Positions 1 through 7,585 of a DNA stretch of 27,214 nt are shown one piece after another; positions within the stretch are counted from its first letter, which is position 1, and every line of letters starts with the position of its first letter. The notes under the pieces were generated by a model. It worked only from the letters and a program-made list of their open reading frames with translations, was not told the origin of the DNA and did not search any database. The DNA is from Nevskia soli DSM 19509. Lineage in GTDB: Bacteria > Pseudomonadota > Gammaproteobacteria > Nevskiales > Nevskiaceae. Location: positions 1 through 27,214 of the forward strand of contig NZ_JONR01000053.1 in assembly GCF_000711955.1 (NCBI RefSeq). The letters are read 5' to 3'. The position numbers and the translations under genes are program-made.

Positions 1-95
1 GCTCGTGTACATTCAGTACACCACGCTCCTCGCGCCTTGCCCTGCGTCAAAGGGCAAACCGCGGCAGGGCTTGGAATTGATCAGAGGCTCCCTAG
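1..95. repeat. Right end of a dispersed inverted-repeat element (copy 1, cut by window edge)
   Basis: These 95 bases are identical to 5755-5849, the right third of the complete element at 5579-5849. The copy ends with the same terminal repeat and the same CTAG (92-95). A hairpin around GTGTAC..GTACAC (about 5-21) is also shared. The rest of the copy lies left of the window. It sits about 100 bp upstream of hrpA. Reading frames through it are probably not genes. Confidence 0.85.
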
Positions 96-191
96 CGTAT
101 AGCGCGGGATCCAAACCGCCCCCGGCGGCAGGATGCAGGTTCCAGGGTGGCGCCTGCCTTATCATAGCGGCCATTTTCCCCGGTCCGTTTC

Positions 192-3100
192 GTGAGTCAG
201 CCCGCTTCCCTCCAAGCCCAGTTCGACCTGGTTCGCCCGCAGCTGCTGCTGCGCGACGCCGCACGCCTGGGGCGACAACTCGGCGCGGCAAAGGCCAATC
301 CGAAATTCGACACCGCGCGCTTCGAACGGGATGTGCGGCAGGCCTTGCTCGCGGCGGAGAACCGGGCGACGCTGCTCCCGGCTTCGATCGCCTACCCGGC
401 CGAGTTGCCGGTGGTGCAGGCCAAGGACGAATTGCTGGAAGCGATTCGCGATCACCAGGTAGTGGTGATCTGCGGCGAGACCGGCTCGGGCAAGACCACG
501 CAGCTGCCGAAGCTGTGCCTGGAATTGGGGCGCGGCGTGCGCGGGCTGATCGGGCACACCCAGCCGCGGCGTCTGGCGGCACGCAGCGTGGCCAATCGCA
601 TCGCCAGCGAGCTGAACACCAAGGTCGGCGAGCTGGTCGGCTACGAGACGCGTTTCGACCGCCGGGTATCGGAGCGCTCGCTGATCAAGCTGATGACGGA
701 CGGCATCCTGCTGGCCGAACTGCAACGCGACCGCGAGCTGCCGGCCTACGACACCATCATCCTCGACGAGGCGCATGAACGCAGCCTCAACATCGACTTC
801 CTGCTGGGTTGGTTCAAACGGCTGCTGCCGAGGCGGCCGGAGCTGAAGCTGATCATCACCTCGGCGACACTGGACCCGGAGAAGCTGGCGCGGCATTTCT
901 CGTCGCCTTCCACGAACGGCGGCAATGAGATGATTCCCGCGCCGATCCTTCTCGTCGAGGGACGCGCGTACCCGGTGGAAATGCGCTACCGCGAACCGGA
1001 TCCGGACGACGACCTGGAGGGACAGGTCAGCGCCGGCATCGAGGAACTGTGGCGCAGCGGCAGGACCGGCGACACGCTGGTGTTCCTGCCGGGGGAGCGC
1101 GAGATCAACGACCTCGCCCGCTCCCTGCCCGGGCGTTTTCCGCGCGCCGAGGTGCTGCCCCTGTACTCGCGGCTGCCGGCGGAGAAACAGGACAAGGTGT
1201 TCTCTCCGCGCGGCGGCGTGCGCATCGTGCTCGCGACCAACGTGGCCGAGACCTCGGTGACGGTGCCCGGCATCCGCTACGTGGTGGACACCGGCACGGC
1301 GCGCATCAACCGCTTCTCGCCGCGGCTGGGCGTACAGCAGCTGCAGATCGAGCCGATCTCGCAGGCGGCCGCCAACCAGCGCTCCGGCCGCTGCGGGCGC
1401 GTCGGACCGGGCATCGCACTGCGCCTGTACGAGGAAGAGAATTTCACGCAGCGGCCGCTGTTCACCGATCCGGAAATCCGCCGCGCCAACCTGGCCGGGG
1501 TGATCCTGCAGATGGCGACGCTGGGCCTGGGCGACGTCGAGGACTTCCCCTGGCTGGATGCGCCGGAAGGGCGCCACGTGGCGGAAGGCTATCGGCTGCT
1601 GCAGACGCTCGGCGCGCTCGACGAGGAACGCAGGCTGACGCCGCTCGGCCGCGAGCTGGGACGGTTGCCGCTGGACCCGCGCATCGCGCGCATCGCGCTG
1701 GCCGGGCGCGGCACGCCCTGCCGCGAGCAGGTGTGGATACTCGCGGCGGCGTTGTCGGTGCAGGACCCGCACGAGGTGCCGCCGGACGCCCAAGCCGCGG
1801 CGCGCGCGAAACATGCCGAGTGGCAACATCCAAAATCCGATTTCTACACCCTGCTGAACCTGTGGCAGCGCTGGCGCGAGTGGAGCGACAGCGGCTCCAA
1901 CCGGCAGTTGCGGCGCCTGTGCAAGGAGCACTTCGTTTCCTACCTGCGCATGGAGGAGTGGGAGTCGGTTCACAAGCAGATCGTCGATATGCTCGGCGGC
2001 AACGGGCAGCAGAGGCAGCGGCAGAATGCCGCCCTGCCCGCTAATGCAAACCGCGCCGCGCAGCACAAAGGGCAAGACACGGATTCGGGTGTCACCGTTG
2101 CAAATACGCCGACGACGCCGCAATCGCTGGAAACCCTCTATCCGCCGCTGCACAAGGCCCTGCTGGCCGGCCTCATCGACCACATCGGCCAGAAGCAGCC
2201 GGAGAACACGGACTACGTCGGCCCGCGCGGGAGGCGCTTTCGCATCTTCCCCGGCTCGACGCTGGCGAAGAAGGCGCCGCCCTGGCTGATGTGCGCGCAA
2301 CTGGCGCAAACCAGCCAGCTGTTCGCCCGCGTCAATGCTTCGATCGATCCGGAATGGCTGGCCGACGTGGCGCCGCATCTGGTCAAGCGCGTGCTGCAGA
2401 ATCCGGAATGGAACGCGCAGCGCGGCATCGTCACGGCGATGGAGACGGTGACCCTGTTCGGTATGCAGGTACTGAAGCGCTGGCGGCATTACGGGTCGGA
2501 CGAGCCGGCTGCGGCGCGCGTCATCTTCATCCGCGAGGCGCTGGTGCGCGGCGACATGCCGCGGCAGCCGGCCTTCCTGGAGAAGAATCTGGCGCTGATC
2601 GAGACGGTGCGCGACAAGGAAGCGCGGCTGCGGCGACCGGACCTGCTGGCCGACGAAGGCCAGTTCTTTGCCTTCTACGATGCGCTGATCCCCCCGGACG
2701 TCTGCAGCACGGCGGGCCTCAACAGCTGGCTGCGCCGTCTCGGCGCGGGCCAGAAGCCGGGTGAAGGCGGCAAGGCCGCGGCGCTGCTGCGCATGGGCGA
2801 GGCCGACGTATTGAAGCCGGGCGCCAACGCCGACGTGTCCGCGCAGTTTCCGGATCAGCTCGACCTGGCCGGGCAGAAGATCAGGCTGAGTTACTCCCAC
2901 GATCCCGGCAGCGACACGGACGGCGTGACCTTTCACATTCCGATTGCACAACTGTTCGCCCTGCCGGCGACGCGCTTCGACTGGCTGGTGCCGGGATTGC
3001 TGCCGGCGAAGATCGAAGCCCTGATCCGCACGCTGCCGATGCAGCTGCGCCGCCTGTGCACGCCCGCCGCCGAATACGCCAACGCCATCGCGGCGAGCAC

Positions 3101-4148
3101 CGGGCCGCAGGACGGAGAATTGCTGGCGGCGATCTGCAAGCGCTTCCACAGCATGAACGGGGTGACGCTGACGCCCGCCGACTTCGCGCCGGGCAAGCTG
3201 GAAGCGCACCTGCTGCCGCGCCTGCTGCTGGAGGACGCGAACGGCGCTCCGCTGGGCGAAGCGAACACACTCGCGGCCCTGCAGCAACGCCATGGCGGCG
3301 CCGCGCGCAGCGAACTGGGGCGTCGTGCCGCGAACAGCGAGGAAGCACGGCGCTGGACGCGCGAGACGGTGCTGGACTGGGATTTCGGCGCATTGCCGGA
3401 GCATGTGGAAATCGACGGTGCGCGAGCCTACCCGGCATTGAGTGTGAACGAAGGCCGCATCGCCCTGCGGTTGTTCGAATCCGCCGACGCGGCACGGCAA
3501 GCCCACGAGGCAGGTGCACAGGCCTTGCTGCTGGCGCGGGTGGCCGACCGCCTGCGCGATCTGGCGAAGACCGCGCGCAGCCGTCTCGGCATTTCGCTGG
3601 CACAAACCGGACTGAGTGCGGAGGCGCTGGCGCTGCAGGTGGCCGAGCGCGCGGCGCGGGCCTACTGGGAGCCGGCGACGATCCGCGACGAGGCGGCGTT
3701 TCGCTCGGCGCTGGAGCGGCGCGGCGAGTTCGGCCGCGAGGCCGCGGCGCGCATGGATGATGTCTGTGGCTGGCTCATTGCGGCGATGGACCTGCGCAAA
3801 CGCCTGGATACCTCGGCCAAGCCCTGGCCGGAAGCGGCAAGCGATCTGCGCAAACAGCTGCAGACCCTGTTCGCGCCCGGCTTCATCGCCGGGATTCCCG
3901 AGGAGAGCTGGGCGCGCGTGGCGGTTTACCTGAAGGCGGCCTCGATCCGGCTGGACCGCTTGCCGCACAAACCACAGCGGGACCTGGAAATGACCAGGCA
4001 GATCCAGGCGGCTTCGCAACAACTGCCCGGGCCATTCCACACGGCGCGCTGGGTGGTCGAGGAATGGCGCGTGGCCCTGTTCGCGCAGGAGTTGCGGGCA
4101 GTCGGATCGCCGAACGCTTCGAAGGTGCAGGCGGCACTGGCTGGTTGA
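192..4148 (+). CDS. hrpA: ATP-dependent RNA helicase HrpA (DEAH box)
   Basis: This is a 1318-residue DEAH/RHA-family helicase, close to the roughly 1300 residues of E. coli HrpA. The family is cytoplasmic, and E. coli HrpA acts on mRNA and stalled ribosomes. Walker A GETGSGKTT is at residues 95-103, DEAH at 192-195, SAT at 224-226 and motif VI QRSGRCGR at 396-403. The HA2/OB region and the long HrpA-type C-terminal half follow. The start is GTG at 192. No strong Shine-Dalgarno or promoter is visible in 96-191. Compared from memory with E. coli HrpA, there is an extra stretch of about 35 Q/N/T-rich residues after the helicase core (about 1999-2121). The family call is secure; the exact start is less so. 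Confidence 0.95.
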   Translation: MSQPASLQAQFDLVRPQLLLRDAARLGRQLGAAKANPKFDTARFERDVRQALLAAENRATLLPASIAYPAELPVVQAKDELLEAIRDHQVVVICGETGSGKTTQLPKLCLELGRGVRGLIGHTQPRRLAARSVANRIASELNTKVGELVGYETRFDRRVSERSLIKLMTDGILLAELQRDRELPAYDTIILDEAHERSLNIDFLLGWFKRLLPRRPELKLIITSATLDPEKLARHFSSPSTNGGNEMIPAPILLVEGRAYPVEMRYREPDPDDDLEGQVSAGIEELWRSGRTGDTLVFLPGEREINDLARSLPGRFPRAEVLPLYSRLPAEKQDKVFSPRGGVRIVLATNVAETSVTVPGIRYVVDTGTARINRFSPRLGVQQLQIEPISQAAANQRSGRCGRVGPGIALRLYEEENFTQRPLFTDPEIRRANLAGVILQMATLGLGDVEDFPWLDAPEGRHVAEGYRLLQTLGALDEERRLTPLGRELGRLPLDPRIARIALAGRGTPCREQVWILAAALSVQDPHEVPPDAQAAARAKHAEWQHPKSDFYTLLNLWQRWREWSDSGSNRQLRRLCKEHFVSYLRMEEWESVHKQIVDMLGGNGQQRQRQNAALPANANRAAQHKGQDTDSGVTVANTPTTPQSLETLYPPLHKALLAGLIDHIGQKQPENTDYVGPRGRRFRIFPGSTLAKKAPPWLMCAQLAQTSQLFARVNASIDPEWLADVAPHLVKRVLQNPEWNAQRGIVTAMETVTLFGMQVLKRWRHYGSDEPAAARVIFIREALVRGDMPRQPAFLEKNLALIETVRDKEARLRRPDLLADEGQFFAFYDALIPPDVCSTAGLNSWLRRLGAGQKPGEGGKAAALLRMGEADVLKPGANADVSAQFPDQLDLAGQKIRLSYSHDPGSDTDGVTFHIPIAQLFALPATRFDWLVPGLLPAKIEALIRTLPMQLRRLCTPAAEYANAIAASTGPQDGELLAAICKRFHSMNGVTLTPADFAPGKLEAHLLPRLLLEDANGAPLGEANTLAALQQRHGGAARSELGRRAANSEEARRWTRETVLDWDFGALPEHVEIDGARAYPALSVNEGRIALRLFESADAARQAHEAGAQALLLARVADRLRDLAKTARSRLGISLAQTGLSAEALALQVAERAARAYWEPATIRDEAAFRSALERRGEFGREAAARMDDVCGWLIAAMDLRKRLDTSAKPWPEAASDLRKQLQTLFAPGFIAGIPEESWARVAVYLKAASIRLDRLPHKPQRDLEMTRQIQAASQQLPGPFHTARWVVEEWRVALFAQELRAVGSPNASKVQAALAG

Positions 4149-4232
4149 TTGGCGGACGCGCGGCGCTTTCCCATGGCCCCGCTTAACTGCGATGATTGCG
4201 CTCATTTCCCCCTGCATCGCGGAGCACCATCC

Positions 4233-4535
4233 ATGCAGCAAGCACCCTTCCCCACCCCTGCGGAAGCACGCGCACTGACGGCGCGGTTCAATGCAGGCGG
4301 CGATGCGGCGGCACTGGAAAGCACGCTGTGGGAGTTGCGCGCCGCCGGCCTGCAGCTGATCGACACGCGCGCCGAGCTGGCCTGCCGCTGGGTGGATGTG
4401 CGCGAACGGCCGGTGCCGCCGGAGGCCGACACCATCATCCGCACCTTGACGCGAACCGTCGGCGAGCAGTCGTGGAGCGCGACCTACTGGCTGGAAGGTC
4501 TGCGGGCGCCCGCGATGCCGGGGCCCGGTGGATGA
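4233..4535 (+). CDS. Hypothetical protein, 100 residues
   Basis: I do not recognise this family. The ATG at 4233 has GGAG at 4221-4224, so it is preferred over an in-frame TTG at 4149 that abuts the hrpA stop. The product is small, soluble-looking and acidic-to-neutral, with no signal peptide or membrane helix. It has an Ala/Leu/Arg-rich, probably helical middle and a segment rich in Trp, Thr and Tyr near the C-terminus. Codon use matches the neighbours. The 3' end overlaps the convergent metallopeptidase gene by 52 bp (4484-4535), so one of the two ends may be longer than the functional gene. It may be co-transcribed with hrpA, 84 bp upstream. Confidence 0.6.
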   Translation: MQQAPFPTPAEARALTARFNAGGDAAALESTLWELRAAGLQLIDTRAELACRWVDVRERPVPPEADTIIRTLTRTVGEQSWSATYWLEGLRAPAMPGPGG

Positions 4536-5512
4536 GGATCGTTGTGCGCGGTGATGGCGCGGCGGCTGGCGGCCAGGGGTGCCGCTTCGTCCAGATGCAC
4601 CCCGTCTCCGTCGGCCTGGACGCCTAGCGCCTTCCATAGCGCCTCCAACGTTTCGCGGCCCGGCATGGGCGTATCGCCCATCTGGTGGTACAGATCGGTC
4701 AACACCGGCACGCCGGTGGCCCGGTCGCCGACTTCGAAAATGCGCTGCACCGACCAGTCCTGGCGGATGTTGCCGCCGGCGGCGAGCACGCCGCGCAAGG
4801 CATCCTGCAGGCCCTTGCGGTTGCCGGTGCGCTGGCGGATTTCGACGTCGGCAAGCAGGCAGAACAGGGCACCGCCCCAGTAGGTGCGGCCCCAGGTCGG
4901 CGTATGGTCGAGGCCGCGGTCGCCCTGCGCGGGTAGCCCCTTGCGCATGCCGTGCAGCATGTCTGCCCAGATGCGCGGCGCATCGAGATCGCCCCGCTGC
5001 ACGCGGGCAACAGGCTCGACGTAGGTGGCGATGCCCTCTTCCAGCCAATGGCTGTTTTCCGGCACCGAGGGCACGGACAGGTGCACCATCTCGTGGGTCA
5101 TGGTCCAGTCGTCGTCGAGCGTGGCCGCGTCGACGTCGCGGCCCAGGCGGATGACGATCAGCGGCTGGCCGTCGTCGGCATCGCCGTACGTGGTACCACC
5201 ACGTACGGCGATGCCGCTCTCCGGCTTGATGACGATGCGCACACGGCTGACGGGGAAGCGGCCGTAATAGGTGCGCACGGCAAGGGCGGCGCGTACCGTC
5301 CAGTCGCAGATCCGCGGGGCGCCAACCGCAAAGGTGGATGCGTCGTAGCTCAGGGACAACTCGGCACCGCCTGCCTGGAAGCGTGAGCCCGCGACACAGG
5401 CTGCTACGGTCCGCACTTCGGTGGAAGACTCGGGCGGCTGCGCGGCATGTGCAGGAAACGACAGGCTCGCCCAGAGGATCAGGGGCCATCCGCGGCGCAG
5501 GAGGATTCGCAT
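4484..5512 (-). CDS. Secreted HExxH zinc metallopeptidase-like protein
   Basis: The product has 342 residues. A typical Sec signal peptide (basic MRILLRRG, hydrophobic core, AHA-A near residue 23) sends it to the periplasm or outside. HEMVH at 140-144 is a zinc-binding HExxH. It is followed by HWLEEGIATYVEP at about 155-167, whose Glu is the likely third ligand of a gluzincin site. This resembles the M1/M61-like putative peptidases. The substrate is unknown. Upstream of the ATG at 5512 there is no clear Shine-Dalgarno. The last residues are Pro/Ala/Arg-rich and overlap the convergent 100-residue gene. Codons about 98-112 (IAVRGG..YGDA) lie inside a 41-bp near-perfect palindrome. The peptidase fold is probable; activity is inferred from the motif only. 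Confidence 0.75.
   Translation of the reverse strand: MRILLRRGWPLILWASLSFPAHAAQPPESSTEVRTVAACVAGSRFQAGGAELSLSYDASTFAVGAPRICDWTVRAALAVRTYYGRFPVSRVRIVIKPESGIAVRGGTTYGDADDGQPLIVIRLGRDVDAATLDDDWTMTHEMVHLSVPSVPENSHWLEEGIATYVEPVARVQRGDLDAPRIWADMLHGMRKGLPAQGDRGLDHTPTWGRTYWGGALFCLLADVEIRQRTGNRKGLQDALRGVLAAGGNIRQDWSVQRIFEVGDRATGVPVLTDLYHQMGDTPMPGRETLEALWKALGVQADGDGVHLDEAAPLAASRRAITAHNDPHPPGPGIAGARRPSSQ
5176..5216. repeat. 41-bp palindrome (19-bp perfect arms, 3-nt loop) inside the metallopeptidase gene
   Basis: Bases 5176-5194 are the exact reverse complement of 5198-5216, with ACC between them. The core is GCCGTACGTGGT / ACCACGTACGGC. It lies within coding sequence about 300 bp from the gene start and keeps the frame open. 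It can fold as a very stable hairpin in mRNA or as a cruciform in DNA. Confidence 0.9.
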
Positions 5513-5578
5513 GCAATGCAGGATACGCAGATTCCCGCTTGTGGGCAGGGAAAGCGGGATAGGCCTACCCCGCCGCCT

Positions 5579-5849
5579 CTAGGGAGCCTCTGATCAATTC
5601 CAAGCCCTGCCGTTGCCCCCCCATTTTGTGCCAGGCAAGGCGCGAGCGACGAAGTGTGCTGAAGCACATGAGGAGCGAGCAACGCAGCCTGGTGCAAAAT
5701 GGGGGGCAACCCTTCGGGCGGCTTGCCCTTTGACGCAGGGCGGCGTTGCTCGTCGCTCGTGTACATTCAGTACACCACGCTCCTCGCGCCTTGCCCTGCG
5801 TCAAAGGGCAAACCGCGGCAGGGCTTGGAATTGATCAGAGGCTCCCTAG
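5579..5849. mobile_element. Complete non-coding inverted-repeat element (MITE- or REPIN-like), 271 bp
   Basis: The ends are perfect terminal inverted repeats of about 34 bp, starting CTAGGGAGCCTCTGATCAAT at the left with its complement at 5816-5849. Inside are two hairpin modules in inverted orientation. One is bounded by TTGCCCCCCATTTTG and its complement (about 5613-5708). The other is bounded by TTGCCCTTTGACGCAGGGC and its complement (about 5723-5813). Each module has a smaller central hairpin (GTGTGCTGAAGCACA; GTGTACATTCAGTACAC) flanked by related GAGCGACGA-type sequence. No transposase is encoded, so mobility would need help in trans. CTAG is present at both ends, either as part of the element or as a duplicated target. 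Frames through it look spurious. Confidence 0.85.
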
Positions 5850-6454
5850 GCGCGCTGCGCCAGGGCCTGCAAAGCCCGTGCGTGGTCTTCGGGCAGGTCG
5901 ATATCCAGCGCCGCTTCCGGCAGCGCTACCGTGACCACCGCGTCGCGGTGTGCTTCCAGCACTTTGCGCGCGCCCTTGGCGCCCGAAAGCTGCGCCAGCT
6001 CGGCGTAGAACTCCGCCGGGAACAGACAGGGCGGCCCTACCGTTTCGCCATGATCGCTCACCACGATGCGCCGTGGTTCGGCGAGGTGCCGATCGATCAG
6101 GCGCCGCAGCTGCGGCGCGCCGACCATGGGCTGATCCACCAGGCACAGCAGGCTGGCCACCGGCGGCGCGAGCTGGCGCGACAGTTCACGGAAGCCGCGG
6201 GCGATGGACTCGCCCATGCCCAGGTCCCAGAACGGATTGTGCGCCAGCCGCACCGGCAGGCCGCGCAGCGCGCCGGAAACCAGTTCGGCATTGGCGCCGG
6301 TGACCACGATCAGTTCGGCGCGGCACTCCAGGATCGCTTCCGCCGCGCGCCGTACCAAGGTCACGCCGTCGATCTCGGCGAGTTGTTTGGGGCTGCCGAA
6401 ACGACTGGCGGAGCCTGCGGCGAGCAGCACCGCGGCAAGGGGCTGAGCGGGCAT
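5846..6454 (-). CDS. MocA/MobA-like molybdenum cofactor nucleotidyltransferase
   Basis: The product has 202 residues. The N-terminal LLAAGSASRFGSPKQL (residues 10-25) is the nucleotide-binding signature of MobA-like NTP transferases. CLVDQPMV and GPPCLFP are the conserved metal and substrate motifs of the MocA group, which adds CMP to molybdopterin for xanthine-dehydrogenase-family enzymes. It is the last gene of the Mo-hydroxylase operon. Its ATG overlaps the xdhC-like stop by one base (TGATG), suggesting translational coupling. Its TAG stop (5846-5848) lies within the CTAG end of the 5579-5849 element, so the natural C-terminus may have been trimmed or replaced by the insertion. CTP specificity is inferred from context. 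Confidence 0.85.
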   Translation of the reverse strand: MPAQPLAAVLLAAGSASRFGSPKQLAEIDGVTLVRRAAEAILECRAELIVVTGANAELVSGALRGLPVRLAHNPFWDLGMGESIARGFRELSRQLAPPVASLLCLVDQPMVGAPQLRRLIDRHLAEPRRIVVSDHGETVGPPCLFPAEFYAELAQLSGAKGARKVLEAHRDAVVTVALPEAALDIDLPEDHARALQALAQRA

Positions 6455-7554
6455 CAGTGGATCGGCCCGAAGCTGGCGCTGAGGGAGGTACCAGCACGAC
6501 CGGTGGTGACAGCGAGGATTTCCGCGGCGATGGCGAGGGCGATCTCTTCCGGCGTTTCCGAACCGAGGTCGAGGCCGGCCGGGGCATGCACGCGCGGCGG
6601 CGCGGCCTGGCAGCCTTCGAGCAGCTTGCCGGCGCGCTGGCGCGAGCCGATGGCGCCGATGTAGGCCAGCGGCGTGGGCAGCAGCTCGCGCAGATACTCG
6701 ATGTCGCGCTCGAGGTTATGGGTCATGACCACGGCGAAGCTGCGGCTGTCCAGGCTGACGCGCTGCGCGACCTGACCCGGCTGGGCGCTGACCAGCCTGG
6801 CGCCGGGCGCGAGGGCAGCAGGAGGCTGCTGGCCATCGCGGTGATCGACCAGGGTCACGTCCCAGCCGAGGCCGCGGCCGATGCGCGCCAGGGCCAGCGA
6901 GGCGGCGTTGATGCCGACCAGCACAGCCGCGTAAGGCGGCAGCAGGGTTTCAAACAGCACGTCAACCGGGCCCTGGACGGATTCGAAGCCCTGCACATGC
7001 GGCCGCTGGCCATGGCGCGCGGCGCCGCCGTGCTCGATGAGGGCGGCGGCGAACCCGCTGTCGCCGAATTCGTCGTGCAAGGTTGCGCCGCTCCATACCA
7101 GGCGCCGCGGGCGCGGGCCCAGCACGCTGCCGTTGCGGGCAAAGGCGGTGGCGAGGAAGCCGGGGACGCGCGAGGCGATGCACTGCTCCACCGCGCCGAC
7201 GAAACCCAGGTCGGAAGGCCGCGCCAGCGGTTCGATCAGCACTTCCAGTTCGCCGCCGCAGCCCAGTTCGATCAGGGCGTCGAGGCCGTTCTCCCGGTCG
7301 TAGCGGACGATGCGCGCGGTGCCGGCGCCGATCACGTCGTAAGCGCGGGCGATGATATCGGCCTCGGGACAGCCGCCGGAAAGACCGCGCACGATGGTAC
7401 CGTCGCCGCAGACCAGCATCCGCGCACCGGCACGGCGGAAGGTGCTGCCGTGGGTGCGCGTCAGCGTGGCCAGGGCCGCGCCGCCGGCGAAGCCCTGGTG
7501 CTCAAGCCGCTTGAAGCCTTCCAGCAGTACGCCGAATTCCTGCGGTGTATTCAT
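6454..7554 (-). CDS. XdhC/CoxI family Mo-hydroxylase maturation factor
   Basis: The product has 366 residues. The N-terminal XdhC/CoxI domain carries ALATLTRTHGSTFRRAGARMLV (about 27-48) and GGCPEADI. The C-terminal Rossmann-type domain has AAVLVGINAASLALARIG, the IGSRQRAGKL signature and a SETPEEIALAIAAEI tail. Family members bind sulfurated molybdenum cofactor and hand it to xanthine-dehydrogenase-type enzymes, acting as chaperones in the cytoplasm. The start is ATG at 7554, giving MNTPQEF; a longer in-frame extension to 8028 reads through the neighbouring gene and is rejected. The gene starts 31 bp after the large-subunit stop and is joined end to start with the MocA-like gene. Confidence 0.9.
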   Translation of the reverse strand: MNTPQEFGVLLEGFKRLEHQGFAGGAALATLTRTHGSTFRRAGARMLVCGDGTIVRGLSGGCPEADIIARAYDVIGAGTARIVRYDRENGLDALIELGCGGELEVLIEPLARPSDLGFVGAVEQCIASRVPGFLATAFARNGSVLGPRPRRLVWSGATLHDEFGDSGFAAALIEHGGAARHGQRPHVQGFESVQGPVDVLFETLLPPYAAVLVGINAASLALARIGRGLGWDVTLVDHRDGQQPPAALAPGARLVSAQPGQVAQRVSLDSRSFAVVMTHNLERDIEYLRELLPTPLAYIGAIGSRQRAGKLLEGCQAAPPRVHAPAGLDLGSETPEEIALAIAAEILAVTTGRAGTSLSASFGPIH

Positions 7555-7585
7555 GCGGCCACACCGTTCCGCCCCACTCCTGGAC

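Noticed and set aside
138..168. Promoter for hrpA or a divergent gene
   Set aside because: TATCAT (plus, 160-165) and TATGAT (minus, 168-163) resemble -10 boxes, but neither has a credible -35 at the right spacing.
162..5516. 1784-residue open frame on the minus strand across hrpA
   Set aside because: It is antisense to a clear hrpA with all helicase motifs. Its translation is Arg/Gln/Ala/His-rich low-complexity sequence typical of GC-rich shadows.
5699..6664. 321-residue plus-strand frame starting in the repeat element
   Set aside because: It begins inside the inverted-repeat element and continues antisense to the mocA-like gene. The two element copies translate identically because the DNA is repeated.
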